Source of the DNA: Kitasatospora sp. MAA19 | GTDB taxonomy: Bacteria; Actinomycetota; Actinomycetes; Streptomycetales; Streptomycetaceae | Length of the DNA: 64,000 nt | Assembly: GCF_029894125.1 (NCBI RefSeq) | Contig: NZ_JARXYZ010000003.1 | Location: forward strand, 124,001-188,000 | Reading direction: 5' to 3' | In this document: piece after piece, positions 1 to 9,876 of the stretch | Layout: each line of letters begins with the position of its first letter | Position numbering within the stretch: position 1 is the first letter of the stretch | Program-made: the position numbers and the translations under genes | Notes under the pieces: model-generated | Databases searched by the model: none | The model's input: only the letters and a program-made list of their open reading frames with translations | Told to the model about the DNA's origin: nothing

Positions 1-175
1 GCAGCCCGAGGTGCACCGCGAGACCGTGCGCGACCCCGCCGAGCATCCGCCCCTGCGGGCTGCGGTAGAGCCGGCGGTACGGCGGCCGCCCGCCGTCGGG
101 CGCGGTCGGGTCGGCGCCGGCCGACGACGCGGCGTCGGGGGCGAGGGGGCGGGGGTCGGTACCGGGTGCTGCCAC
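1..175 (-). CDS. PspC-domain protein, probably sensor histidine kinase (N-terminal fragment)
   Basis: Reading the minus strand from a GTG at 175 gives an open frame that runs off the left edge. After about 35 low-complexity residues it contains LYRSPQGRMLGGVAHGLAVH, the classic start of a PspC domain (a membrane-associated stress-response domain). In Streptomyces a PspC-domain histidine kinase is commonly divergent from a PspC/LiaF-like membrane protein such as the one at 310, so a sensor kinase is the likely identity, but only 58 residues are visible and no kinase domain can be seen. The start is the only in-frame one close to the domain; its ribosome-binding site is weak. Confidence 0.7.
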   Translation of the reverse strand, partial: MAAPGTDPRPLAPDAASSAGADPTAPDGGRPPYRRLYRSPQGRMLGGVAHGLAVHLGL

Positions 176-309
176 GCCACCGATGGTTCCACGCTCGTGT
201 GCGCGGGCGCATCAGGGTGTGTCCCTAGGCGGTTCTCAGGGACAAGTCAGGGTCCGGACAGGGCTCGCACCGGTTGGGCCGGGCCGGGCCAGCCGGGAGG
301 ATGGTGGTC

Positions 310-1746
310 ATGACCGAGGACCACCGCATCCAGGAGGCCGGGCCCGCCGCCCCGCCGGAACCGGACCGCCCGCCGCTGACCAGGACCGAGCACCACCGCG
401 TGGTGGCCGGCGTCTGCGGCGGCCTCGGGCGACACCTGGACATCGACCCGGTGGTCTTCCGGGTGGTCACCGTGGTGCTCTGCCTCTCCGGCGGCCTCGG
501 GCTGTTCCTGTACGGCCTGGCCTGGCTGATCGTCCCCACCGAGTCGGTGCCGGACGGCAAGGGCGGCAGCCGGCACGGGCGCACCGAACTCCAGCGGGTG
601 CTCACCGGCCGGGTCGACGGCCAGTCGGTCGGCGCGGTGCTGCTGACGGTGATCGGCACCGGGGTGTTCTTCTCCTCGATGGGCCAGGACGACCAGCTGT
701 TCCCGCTGCTGCTGCTCGCGGGCCTGGTCTTCCTGGCGGTGCGCTACGACCCGGAGCGCCGCCGAGGCCGGCTGCGCGGACGCCGCCGCGGCGGCCCGTA
801 CGACCGCCACTACCCCGACGCGGACCCGGCCGGCCCGCACCCGTGGCCCTGGCCGGAGGAGGACGAGGCCGCCCGCGCCCGGCACGCCGCGGAGCGCGCC
901 GCCGGAACGGTGCCCGCCGACTCCCCCGCCCCCGGCCCGACCGGCTACCTGTGGGACCCGCGCCACCCCGAGCGCAACCCCTACGGCGCCACCACCACCC
1001 CGCCGTTCGGCACCCCGGTGCCCCCGGTGGGCGGCCCGGCCCAGCCCTGGTGGCGGCGCGCCGACCTGCCCGCGGGCGACCCACTGCGCAAGGACGGCCC
1101 GCCCCGCAGGCCGCGGCCCACCGCCGTCCGGCACCCGCGGGAGCGGTCCGCGCTCGGCTTCTTCGGCCTGCTGCTGGCGATCGGCGCGGGTGCCGCGGTC
1201 TGGTCCGCCTCCGCCGGCCACACCGGCGTCACCGTGCTGAGTGCGACCGTGCTGGCCACCGCGCTGCTGGTGATCGGTCTGACGCTGCTGCTCGGCGCGA
1301 AGTTCGGCCGGGCCCGCAAGCTCGCGATGACGGGCCTGCTGCTCACCCTGGCGCTGGTCTTCGTCGGCCGCTCGACGGACTCCGTGCAGAACGCCGTCGG
1401 CCAGCGCGACTTCACCGTCGTCGCGACGGCCGACCTGCAGCCCAAGTACTCCCTCGGCGCCGGCCGGATCCGGCTGGACCTGACCGGGCTCGACCCGGCC
1501 GGGACCACCCTCACCAGCAAGGTCGAACTCGGTGCCGGCGAGCTGACCGTCCTCCTGCCGCCGGACGCGACGGTGAACCTGGTGACCCGGATGGGCCTCG
1601 GCGACGTCTCGATCCCCGGTGACCGCAACGACGGCACCGGCCGCCACACCTACCTGCTGCAACCCGGCAGCGGTCACTCGTCCAAGGGCACGCTCGACCT
1701 CGAACTCGCGGTCGGGATCGGCAACATCAAGGTGGTCCAGCAGTGA
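310..1746 (+). CDS. PspC-domain, LiaF-like multi-pass membrane protein
   Basis: 478 residues. Residues about 20-75 are a PspC domain (VVAGVCGGLGRHLDIDP then a hydrophobic segment ending WLIVPTE). Several further membrane segments follow (about residues 110-150 and 280-355), separated by a proline- and arginine-rich cytoplasmic stretch. The last 110 residues are a soluble beta-rich region with the repeated glycine/aspartate turns of the LiaF-type C-terminal domain. I chose the ATG at 310 because GGGAGG at 295-300 lies nine bases before it; the ATG at 301 sits directly on that site. Family knowledge suggests a cell-envelope stress role beside a divergent sensor kinase. It is translationally coupled to the next gene. 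Confidence 0.8.
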   Translation: MTEDHRIQEAGPAAPPEPDRPPLTRTEHHRVVAGVCGGLGRHLDIDPVVFRVVTVVLCLSGGLGLFLYGLAWLIVPTESVPDGKGGSRHGRTELQRVLTGRVDGQSVGAVLLTVIGTGVFFSSMGQDDQLFPLLLLAGLVFLAVRYDPERRRGRLRGRRRGGPYDRHYPDADPAGPHPWPWPEEDEAARARHAAERAAGTVPADSPAPGPTGYLWDPRHPERNPYGATTTPPFGTPVPPVGGPAQPWWRRADLPAGDPLRKDGPPRRPRPTAVRHPRERSALGFFGLLLAIGAGAAVWSASAGHTGVTVLSATVLATALLVIGLTLLLGAKFGRARKLAMTGLLLTLALVFVGRSTDSVQNAVGQRDFTVVATADLQPKYSLGAGRIRLDLTGLDPAGTTLTSKVELGAGELTVLLPPDATVNLVTRMGLGDVSIPGDRNDGTGRHTYLLQPGSGHSSKGTLDLELAVGIGNIKVVQQ

Positions 1747-1952
1747 GGAAGCACCCGCTCGACCTGTTCTCGCTGATCGCGGGCGGACTGTTCACCACGA
1801 TCGCCGTGGTCTACCTGGTCGCGGCGCTCAACGACCAGACGGTGAACGGCCGGATCGTCATCCCGGTCACCTTCATCGTGCTCGGCCTCGGCGGCCTGGC
1901 CGGCGCGGTCGCGGCGGTCACCCGGCGCGGCCGCACCGACCGCGAGCCCTGA
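1743..1952 (+). CDS. small two-helix membrane protein
   Basis: 69 residues starting with a GTG whose bases overlap the stop of the PspC gene (GTGA), so the two genes are translationally coupled. Two hydrophobic segments (about residues 8-30 and 38-60) flank a short polar turn, and the tail is basic. The protein has no recognisable enzymatic motif. Position and coupling suggest it works with the LiaF-like protein in the membrane; the function is otherwise unknown. Confidence 0.75.
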   Translation: MRKHPLDLFSLIAGGLFTTIAVVYLVAALNDQTVNGRIVIPVTFIVLGLGGLAGAVAAVTRRGRTDREP

Positions 1953-2005
1953 CCGCCCAGGGCCGGCCGTTCAGGACCGGCCTTCACAAGGGCCGGCCCC
2001 CGCGC

Positions 2006-3091
2006 TCAGCTCTGCAGCGGCCCGAGGTTCAGCTTGTCCCCGTCCTTGGTGACGGTGTACTTCGGCAGCGGTTTGACCGCCGGCCCGGTGACCACCGCGC
2101 CGGTGGCGGCGTCGAACCGGGAGCCGTGGCAGGGGCAGTACAGCCGGCCGTTCTTCGGGGCGTCGACGGCGCAGCCGGAGTGGGTGCACACCGAGGACAG
2201 GCCGCAGTACTGGCCCGCCGTGGGCTGCACGATGTAGACCGCGTCCCCGGTGGCCGGGTCCTTGACCTGGGCCGAGCCGCCGACCGGCACGCTCGCGGCC
2301 GACACCGAGGGGGCCGACCCGGCGGGCGCCTGGCCGGTGTTGGCGGGGGCCGCGGACTGCTTGGGCGGTTCCTGCTTCGCCGGCTCCTGCTTTGCCGGTT
2401 CCTGCTGGGACGAGGCCTGCGTGGACGGGTCCCGCTCGTCCCGGCCGAAGGTCCGGGTGAGCGAGCCGGTGAGCAGCCCGGCGCCGCCGATCGCGACGGC
2501 GGCGATCCCGCCGTCCACCAGCGCCCGGCGCTTGACGTGGTCCTCGGCCAGCCCGCGCTCGCGGTCCCGGCCGGCCCGCCGGGCGAGGTAGCCGTCCACC
2601 GACAGGTACGGCGTGCCGGCCAGCAGCAGCGGCGTCCAGGCCATCAGGTAGGCGAGGTCGTTGCCGAGGTAGTACGGCGAGATGCTCCAGCTGACGGTCA
2701 GCCAGAGGCTGAGGCTGATCATCACGCCGCCGAGCGCCGCGGCCCGGCCCCAGAGGCCGAGCAGGGTGCCGAGGCCGACCGCCAGCTCACCGAAGGCGAT
2801 GGCCAGCGCGAACAGGGTGGGCGCGTCCAGGGCGGCGCCGAGCAGGAAGGAGATCGGGCTGCCGGCCCTGGCCGCCTGGGTCTGCGAGACGAACGACGCC
2901 GGGTCGCCCGCCCCGGCCAGGTAGTGCGCGTCGGACAGCTTGTCGAGGGCCGCGTACACGAAGGTGACGCCGAGGAAGAGCCGCAGCGGCAGCAGCGGGT
3001 ACCTGGACGCGAACGCCCTCCACTGCGCCACCCGGTCGGCCAGACCGACCGCTCCACCGTCGACCGCCGCGGAGTTGCTGACCTCCGACAT
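2006..3091 (-). CDS. DoxX-like membrane domain fused to a Rieske [2Fe-2S] domain
   Basis: 361 residues. Residues about 30-180 form four hydrophobic helices of the DoxX/TQO type. A basic KRRALVDGG stretch (about 192) precedes a fifth helix and looks like an internal Tat-type membrane anchor. A Q/E/P/A/K repeat linker (about 225-250) leads to a C-terminal Rieske domain with CTH and CPCH iron-sulfur ligands and the extra cysteine pair that normally forms the stabilising disulfide. It is probably a membrane-bound electron-transfer protein with the Rieske domain outside. The ATG at 3091 is preceded by GGAAGG. No partner oxidoreductase gene is adjacent. Confidence 0.85.
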   Translation of the reverse strand: MSEVSNSAAVDGGAVGLADRVAQWRAFASRYPLLPLRLFLGVTFVYAALDKLSDAHYLAGAGDPASFVSQTQAARAGSPISFLLGAALDAPTLFALAIAFGELAVGLGTLLGLWGRAAALGGVMISLSLWLTVSWSISPYYLGNDLAYLMAWTPLLLAGTPYLSVDGYLARRAGRDRERGLAEDHVKRRALVDGGIAAVAIGGAGLLTGSLTRTFGRDERDPSTQASSQQEPAKQEPAKQEPPKQSAAPANTGQAPAGSAPSVSAASVPVGGSAQVKDPATGDAVYIVQPTAGQYCGLSSVCTHSGCAVDAPKNGRLYCPCHGSRFDAATGAVVTGPAVKPLPKYTVTKDGDKLNLGPLQS

Positions 3092-3203
3092 CGCTCACAC
3101 CTTCCCTCACGGCCCGCCACTCCTGACAGGTCCGGTCCGCATTCTGCCCGCTCCCGATCGCTTTCGGTGGGAGGTCCCACCCGGTCGGCGGCCGCCGCAC
3201 CGA

Positions 3204-3298
3204 GAACGGCCGCGCCGCCGTTCCCCTGTATACGGGAACGACGGCGCGGCCGTTCGGCACCGACTCAGCGGCTGTCCGACGAGATCCGTCGGACAGCC
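3204..3298. terminator. two consecutive strong hairpins downstream of guaA
   Basis: A 22-base inverted repeat with one mismatch spans 3204-3225 and 3234-3255. A second, perfect 11-base repeat spans 3270-3280 and 3288-3298, just past the guaA stop. Neither has a clear T tract, which is usual for Streptomyces. The second is best placed to end guaA transcription; the first could serve either strand. Confidence 0.7.
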
Positions 3299-3316
3299 CT
3301 ACCGGCCGGCGGGAGT

Positions 3317-4914
<1,598 letters not shown>

Positions 4915-5910
4915 AGACGGCCTTCCGGCAGCGGTACGAGAGGTGTCACACCGAACCGCTTCCCCGGCGGGGGCCGCGGCGGCGACGGGTGGGGGTGTCT
5001 GGACACCGATTCTACCGGGCTGTCCGGTTTCACTCGTCTGCCCGTCCAAACGACCGTGACCGCGCGGGGCCGTCTTTCGTTGCTTCTGACGACCGTACGA
5101 CCGCGCCGCGCCCGCCAGGCGCGCCGCCTTCGCCCCGGCCAAGGGCGCCGCCGTACGGACTGCAGGACCACGCGTGGAGCTTCATCCCAGTCCACCGGCG
5201 CATGTGGCGCCACCGCCCCGGCCCGCCGGGAGCGCGGCGCCGTGGGACCGTGCGCGGGTGCCGCGGCCGGCCAGCAGGGGACAGCGACCCCGGCCGCGAC
5301 TGGACCGAGAGGTGGGACGGCCGGCGCCGGGGACGCCCGGGGCCGACCGTCGCACCCCCGCCGCGAGCCGGGCACACCCCGGGCGCACACCCCGTCCCGT
5401 CCCCGCGCCGCTACGCGCGTCCCAGTGCGCCGCAGCCACTCACACCACTACACACCGTGATCATCGACGCCGTGCGTCGACGCCTGCCCACCATCGCCCG
5501 CCGGCCTGAACCGGGCGTGCACCCGTGCCCGAACGGCGTCCTCGGGTCTGCACCCGCACCAAATGGACTGTGCCGAACTGTGCCGAATCGGTTGCAGAGC
5601 AAGCCCTCCGTCCAGCACGATGCTGCGTGGAAGCGGTTCTCCCGGCGGCCGGCAGGCGCACTGCGGAGACCCCGACCGATGCCGCCGCCTTGTGCGGCGA
5701 CGCCGTACGCGCCCTCACACTCCGTGAGCGAAGGCCCGGCGCAGACCTGCGCGCCGACCCGCCGCACCGCGAGCGTGCGCGCCCCGCGCCACCGGCCACC
5801 CACGCCGGGCCGCGCGGGCGCGACCCCGAAGCCGACCGACCCGACGGCGCTCCTCCCCCGGCGCCGTCACCCCAGCACCGGCGCAGCCCTGACGCCGCGT
5901 GCTGAGCGAC
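4915..5910. other. 1-kb stretch without a convincing gene
   Basis: Several frames are open here on both strands, but all translate to low-complexity Pro/Arg/Ala protein without domains, and none has a good start with a ribosome-binding site. A patch of lower GC with a repeated TGTGCCGAA motif lies around 5570-5590. The part nearest 4915 must carry the guaA promoter. A decayed gene cannot be excluded. Confidence 0.5.
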
Positions 5911-5940
5911 AAAGGGCCCCGTTCCCCCGCGGGGCCCTTT
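5911..5940. terminator. bidirectional-looking terminator
   Basis: A perfect 11-base stem (5911-5921 with 5930-5940) has an 8-base loop. The arms begin with AAA and end with TTT, so each strand has a short T run. It lies about 65 bases past the stop of the membrane-protein gene at 6007 and probably ends it. Confidence 0.75.
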
Positions 5941-6006
5941 GCCCTGTCCGGGCTCACGCGGTCCGGACCGCCGCGCTCAGGACCACCGCGCGCAGGGCCG
6001 CCGCGC

Positions 6007-7812
6007 TCAGGGCTGCTTGCGCCAGACGCTCGGATCGACCGGTTCCTCGGCCGGAGTCCCCGCGCCCGGCGAGGGCACCGGCGGGGCGTCGTGCGAGCCG
6101 ACCACGTCGCTCACCCCCGCCCCGGACGCGTACGGCTGCGGCCCTGGGGCGGCCTGGTACGGCGCGCCCGGCTGCGGCGGCACCGCGCCGTACGGGGCGT
6201 CGCCGTACGGGGCCGGGCCGTAGGCCCCCTGGGGGGCCGCCGCACCCCGGCCGCCGACGGCCGCCAGCACCGACGGCACCACCAGCGCGCCGATCGCCGC
6301 CCAGACCAGGTTGGCCACCAGCACGCTGACGAACACCAGACCGATCGAGGTCTCCCGGGACACGCCCAGCTGGTTGTAGGTGGTGCCCCACCCCGGGTTC
6401 GCGGAGGACGTCGAGATGGTCATCAGCGCGCCGCCCGCCGCCATCAGAGCGGTGAGCACCACGGCGTGGACGGCCGCCAGCCGGAGCCGGTCGGCCGCGT
6501 CCAGCCGCCGCCGGTACGCCGACCAGCCGAGGACGCCGGTCGCGGCGAGTGCCAGCAGGCCGGTCCAGCGCCAGTCGGCGCTCTGGTCGTGCAGGTCGAA
6601 GAAGGAGAACTCCATGCGGTCGGGGCCACCCCGCCAGTCGCCGTCGATCGCGGACGCCGCGCCGGACGTCCCGCTGAACCCGCGCAGGGTCGCGCCCGAG
6701 CCCAGGCCGAGCAGGCCCAGGCCGAGGTTCGGCAGGAAGGCCAGCGAGATCGCGGTCTGCCAGCCCTTGTCGCTGTTGGCGGCGACCAGCACGAAGCCCG
6801 TCACCGAGGCCAGGCCCAGCGACAGCGCCAGCGCCTGGCCGGCGGTGAGCGCGGCCACCGCCCAGCCGCGCACCGCCCGGCTGCGCCAGGCGGCCCAGCG
6901 CAGCGCGTCGGTGCCGTAGACGGCGAAAGCCGTCAGCGCGGCGAGCAGGGCGGTCCAGCCGGTCGCCTCCAGCCAGCCGGAGTCCACGGTGTACGTCACC
7001 CCGAGGGCGCGGCCGACGAGGCCGGAGTAGCGCCCGCCGGCGGCCTGCGGCTGCCAGGTCGTCCCGCCGACCAGTCCGAGCAGCGCGGTCACCGCCGCCA
7101 GGACCACCGCGGTGCGCAGCGCCTCGCCCGCGGCCTGGCCGCGGCTCAGCTGGAGGCCGGCGGCCCGGCGGCGGCGCGCCCCCGCCCGTACGCCGAGCCA
7201 GAGCGCCAGCATCCACAGCACGGTGACCGTCAGCGGCACCATCCGGAGCAGCAGGTCCGAGCCCTCCGCGTCGCCACGCTTCAGCGGGGTGGTGTACCCC
7301 AGCTTGAACGGCGCGCCGAGCGCGTTCAGCGCCAGCGACAGGGCGGCACCGAAGCGCTCGCCGAACTCGGGCGCCCGGAACAGGTAGGAGAACTGGTAGT
7401 CGCTCGGGATCGCCACGATCAGCGCGGTCAGGAGCAGCACCGCGGTCGGCGCGACGGCGGTCAGGAGCGCCGGGCGCCAGTCCGCACCGACCAGCCGGCT
7501 CAGCGCGGTCGGCCGGCCGGCCTGCGGGTCGTACGGCCGTCCGGCGCCCCAGCTGCCCAGCGCGGGCGGGCCGGCGGACGGCGGGTAGCCGGGGCCGGGC
7601 GGCAGCGGGCCGTAGCCGGGCGGCGGAGGTGGCGGCGGGCCGTAGCCGGGCGGCGGACCGTACGCCGGCGGGGGCGGTGCAGCAGGGGGTGCAGCGGGCG
7701 GTACGACCGGCATGGCGGCCGTCGGCGGGGGCGGCGCCGACGGCCGTCCGCACGAGGCGCAGGCGGGCGCCCCTTCCACCGATGCCGCACCGCACGACGC
7801 GCAGATGGCCAT
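6007..7812 (-). CDS. zinc-ribbon, proline-rich multi-pass membrane protein
   Basis: 601 residues. It opens with a short zinc ribbon: two CxxC pairs (CASC at about residue 4 and again at about 18). A proline/glycine/tyrosine-rich linker of about 80 residues follows. The rest is very hydrophobic, with about ten predicted membrane helices, and the tail is again Pro/Gly/Tyr rich. The ATG at 7812 has a GGGGGGAAA site upstream. The layout recalls the hydrophobic 'streptophobe' proteins of streptomycetes, but that is a guess from composition. No transporter signature is visible and the function is unknown. Confidence 0.8.
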   Translation of the reverse strand: MAICASCGAASVEGAPACASCGRPSAPPPPTAAMPVVPPAAPPAAPPPPAYGPPPGYGPPPPPPPGYGPLPPGPGYPPSAGPPALGSWGAGRPYDPQAGRPTALSRLVGADWRPALLTAVAPTAVLLLTALIVAIPSDYQFSYLFRAPEFGERFGAALSLALNALGAPFKLGYTTPLKRGDAEGSDLLLRMVPLTVTVLWMLALWLGVRAGARRRRAAGLQLSRGQAAGEALRTAVVLAAVTALLGLVGGTTWQPQAAGGRYSGLVGRALGVTYTVDSGWLEATGWTALLAALTAFAVYGTDALRWAAWRSRAVRGWAVAALTAGQALALSLGLASVTGFVLVAANSDKGWQTAISLAFLPNLGLGLLGLGSGATLRGFSGTSGAASAIDGDWRGGPDRMEFSFFDLHDQSADWRWTGLLALAATGVLGWSAYRRRLDAADRLRLAAVHAVVLTALMAAGGALMTISTSSANPGWGTTYNQLGVSRETSIGLVFVSVLVANLVWAAIGALVVPSVLAAVGGRGAAAPQGAYGPAPYGDAPYGAVPPQPGAPYQAAPGPQPYASGAGVSDVVGSHDAPPVPSPGAGTPAEEPVDPSVWRKQP

Positions 7813-7931
7813 GGACCGGTTTCCCCCCGCTCGACGAGTTCCTGGTCCCCCAGAAAGCCCGTTTATCCCATCGGATCCGAACGAATGTCAACCGGGCACC
7901 GGGCCGGGCGGGTTGGCCCGCCGCGGCCCGC

Positions 7932-9737
7932 TCAGCCGCGCTTCTTCGGGACCTCCGGGACGGGCAGCAGCGGCAGCCGGAGCGCACCGAACGCGTCCTC
8001 CGGGACGGCCGGCCGGGCGGGCGCCACCGGGGCGACCCGCCGGTAGGCCTCGCCCGGGGCCGGACGGCCGTCCGCCTCGCCCTTGTTGGGCCACATCGAC
8101 ATGGCGCGCTCGGCCTGCGCGGTGATGGTCAGCGAGGGGTTCACCCCGAGGTTCGCGGAGACGGCCGCGCCGTCGACCACGCTGATCCCCGGGTGCCCGT
8201 ACAGCCGGTGGTAGGGGTCGACCACGCCGGTCTCGGGGGCGTCGCCGATCGGGCAGCCGCCGAGGAAGTGGGCGGTCATCGGGATGTCGAAGATCTCGCC
8301 GACGGTGCTGCCCGCGAAGCCGTTGATCTGCTCGGCCAGCGCCTGGGCGCCCTGCTCGGCGGCCGGGATCCAGGTCGGGTTGGGGGCTCCGTGGCCCTGG
8401 GCGGAGGTGAGCCGGCTCCTGCCGAGCGGGCCCTTCTTCAGCGAGACGGTGATCGAGTTGTCCAGCGACTGCATCACCAGGCCGATGATCGTCTTCTCGG
8501 ACCAACGGTGCTGGTTCATCGAGCGGGCGAAGGTCACCGGGTGGCGCACCGAGTCGCCCAGGTAGCGCAGCCAGCGCGGGGCCCGTCCGCCGCCCTTGAC
8601 CTGGGCGATCGACAGCGCGCCCATCGCGTTGGAGCCCTTGCCGTAGCGGACCGGCTCGATGTGGGTGTTGGCGTCCGGGTGGATCGAGGAGGTGATCGCC
8701 ACCCCCTTGGTGAAGTCCGCCCGGGAGCCGTAGCGCCGGTCGGTGGTCTGCGCGCCCACCAGTGCCTCGGAGTTGGTCCGGGTCAGCTCGCCGAGCCGGG
8801 CGGAGATCCCGGGCAGGTGCCCCGCCTCGCGCATCCGGTGCAGCAGCGACTGGGTGCCGTAGGTGCCGGCCGCGACCACCACCCGGGCGGCGGTGATGGT
8901 CCGCGCACCCGCCTTCACCCGGTCGGTCCGGGAGCGGGCGTCGGTGCGGCGCACGTCCACCGCGAAGCCGCGGCTCCCGTCGGCCCCGCCGCACTCGCGG
9001 ATCCGGGCCACCGTGGTGAGCGGGTGGATCTCGGCGCCGCCCCGCTCGGCCAGGTACAGGTAGTTCTCGGTGAGCATGTTCTTGGCCCCGTGCCGGCAGC
9101 CGGTCATGCACTCGCCGCACTCCACGCAGGCCTTGCGGGCCGGCCCGGCGCCGCCGAAGTACGGGTCGGCGACCTCGTCCCCGGGCGCCGCCTTGGCCCT
9201 GCCGCCGGCGTCCTGGCCGTCCCCGAAGAAGACCCCGACCGGTGCCATGTGGAAGGTGTCGCCGACGCCCAGCTGCTCGGCGGCCGCCTTGAGGTGCACG
9301 TCCGAGGGGGTGACGGTCGGGTTGAGCCGGACCCCGAGCATCCGCTGCGCCTGGTCGTAGAACGGCGCCAGCTCCTCCTGCCAATCGGTGATGTGGCGCC
9401 ACTGGCGGTCCTCGAAGAAGGCCTTCGGCGGCACGTACAGGGTGTTGGCGTAGTTCAGCGAGCCGCCGCCGACCCCGGCGCCGGCCAGGATCAGCACGTT
9501 GGCCAGCAGGTGGATCCGCTGGATCCCGTACAGCCCGAGCTTCGGCGCCCACAGGTAGTTCGACAGGTCCCAGGAGTTCCTGGGCAGTTCGTCCCGGTCG
9601 AAGCGCCGCCCGGCCTCCAGGACGGCGACCCGGTAGCCCTTCTCGGTCAGCCGCAGCGCGGCGACCGAACCACCGAAGCCGGAGCCGACCACGACCACGT
9701 CGTAGTCGAACTCCGCCGCACCGCCGGACTCCACCAT
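7932..9737 (-). CDS. GMC-family FAD oxidoreductase, cholesterol-oxidase-like
   Basis: 601 residues. The N-terminal FAD-binding Rossmann motif VVVGSGFGGSVAALRL is followed by an acidic strand end (VAVLEAG). GAGVGGGSLNYAN is the conserved GMC/ChoD segment, and CVECGECMTGCRHGAKNML is typical of the actinobacterial ChoD group. The C-terminal FAD domain has HFLGGCPIG and GVNPSLTITAQAERAM. An in-frame ATG at 9737 has AAGGAG upstream; another ATG at 9744 is in a different frame. M. tuberculosis has choD beside guaB3, so the neighbourhood is partly conserved. The true substrate (sterol or other alcohol) is not shown by sequence. Confidence 0.88.
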   Translation of the reverse strand: MVESGGAAEFDYDVVVVGSGFGGSVAALRLTEKGYRVAVLEAGRRFDRDELPRNSWDLSNYLWAPKLGLYGIQRIHLLANVLILAGAGVGGGSLNYANTLYVPPKAFFEDRQWRHITDWQEELAPFYDQAQRMLGVRLNPTVTPSDVHLKAAAEQLGVGDTFHMAPVGVFFGDGQDAGGRAKAAPGDEVADPYFGGAGPARKACVECGECMTGCRHGAKNMLTENYLYLAERGGAEIHPLTTVARIRECGGADGSRGFAVDVRRTDARSRTDRVKAGARTITAARVVVAAGTYGTQSLLHRMREAGHLPGISARLGELTRTNSEALVGAQTTDRRYGSRADFTKGVAITSSIHPDANTHIEPVRYGKGSNAMGALSIAQVKGGGRAPRWLRYLGDSVRHPVTFARSMNQHRWSEKTIIGLVMQSLDNSITVSLKKGPLGRSRLTSAQGHGAPNPTWIPAAEQGAQALAEQINGFAGSTVGEIFDIPMTAHFLGGCPIGDAPETGVVDPYHRLYGHPGISVVDGAAVSANLGVNPSLTITAQAERAMSMWPNKGEADGRPAPGEAYRRVAPVAPARPAVPEDAFGALRLPLLPVPEVPKKRG

Positions 9738-9876
9738 CTGCCATTGCTCCTTCGAGACGCGAACCTGACTACGGGAGAGGCGAGTTGTCCCCTCCTCCCG
9801 GGCCTGACCCCAGGGTCGGACCCCCGGGGTGCGGCCGACCGGCCGTACCCCGGGTCGTACTCCTCCACCGGGACGG

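Noticed and set aside
3204..3298. Inverted repeats as insertion-sequence ends.
   Set aside because: They are close hairpins with small loops after a gene and no transposase lies between or near; terminators explain them.
5411..5803. A 130-residue minus-strand frame in the gap upstream of guaA.
   Set aside because: No ribosome-binding site, no domain, and arginine/cysteine-rich composition typical of chance frames in this DNA.
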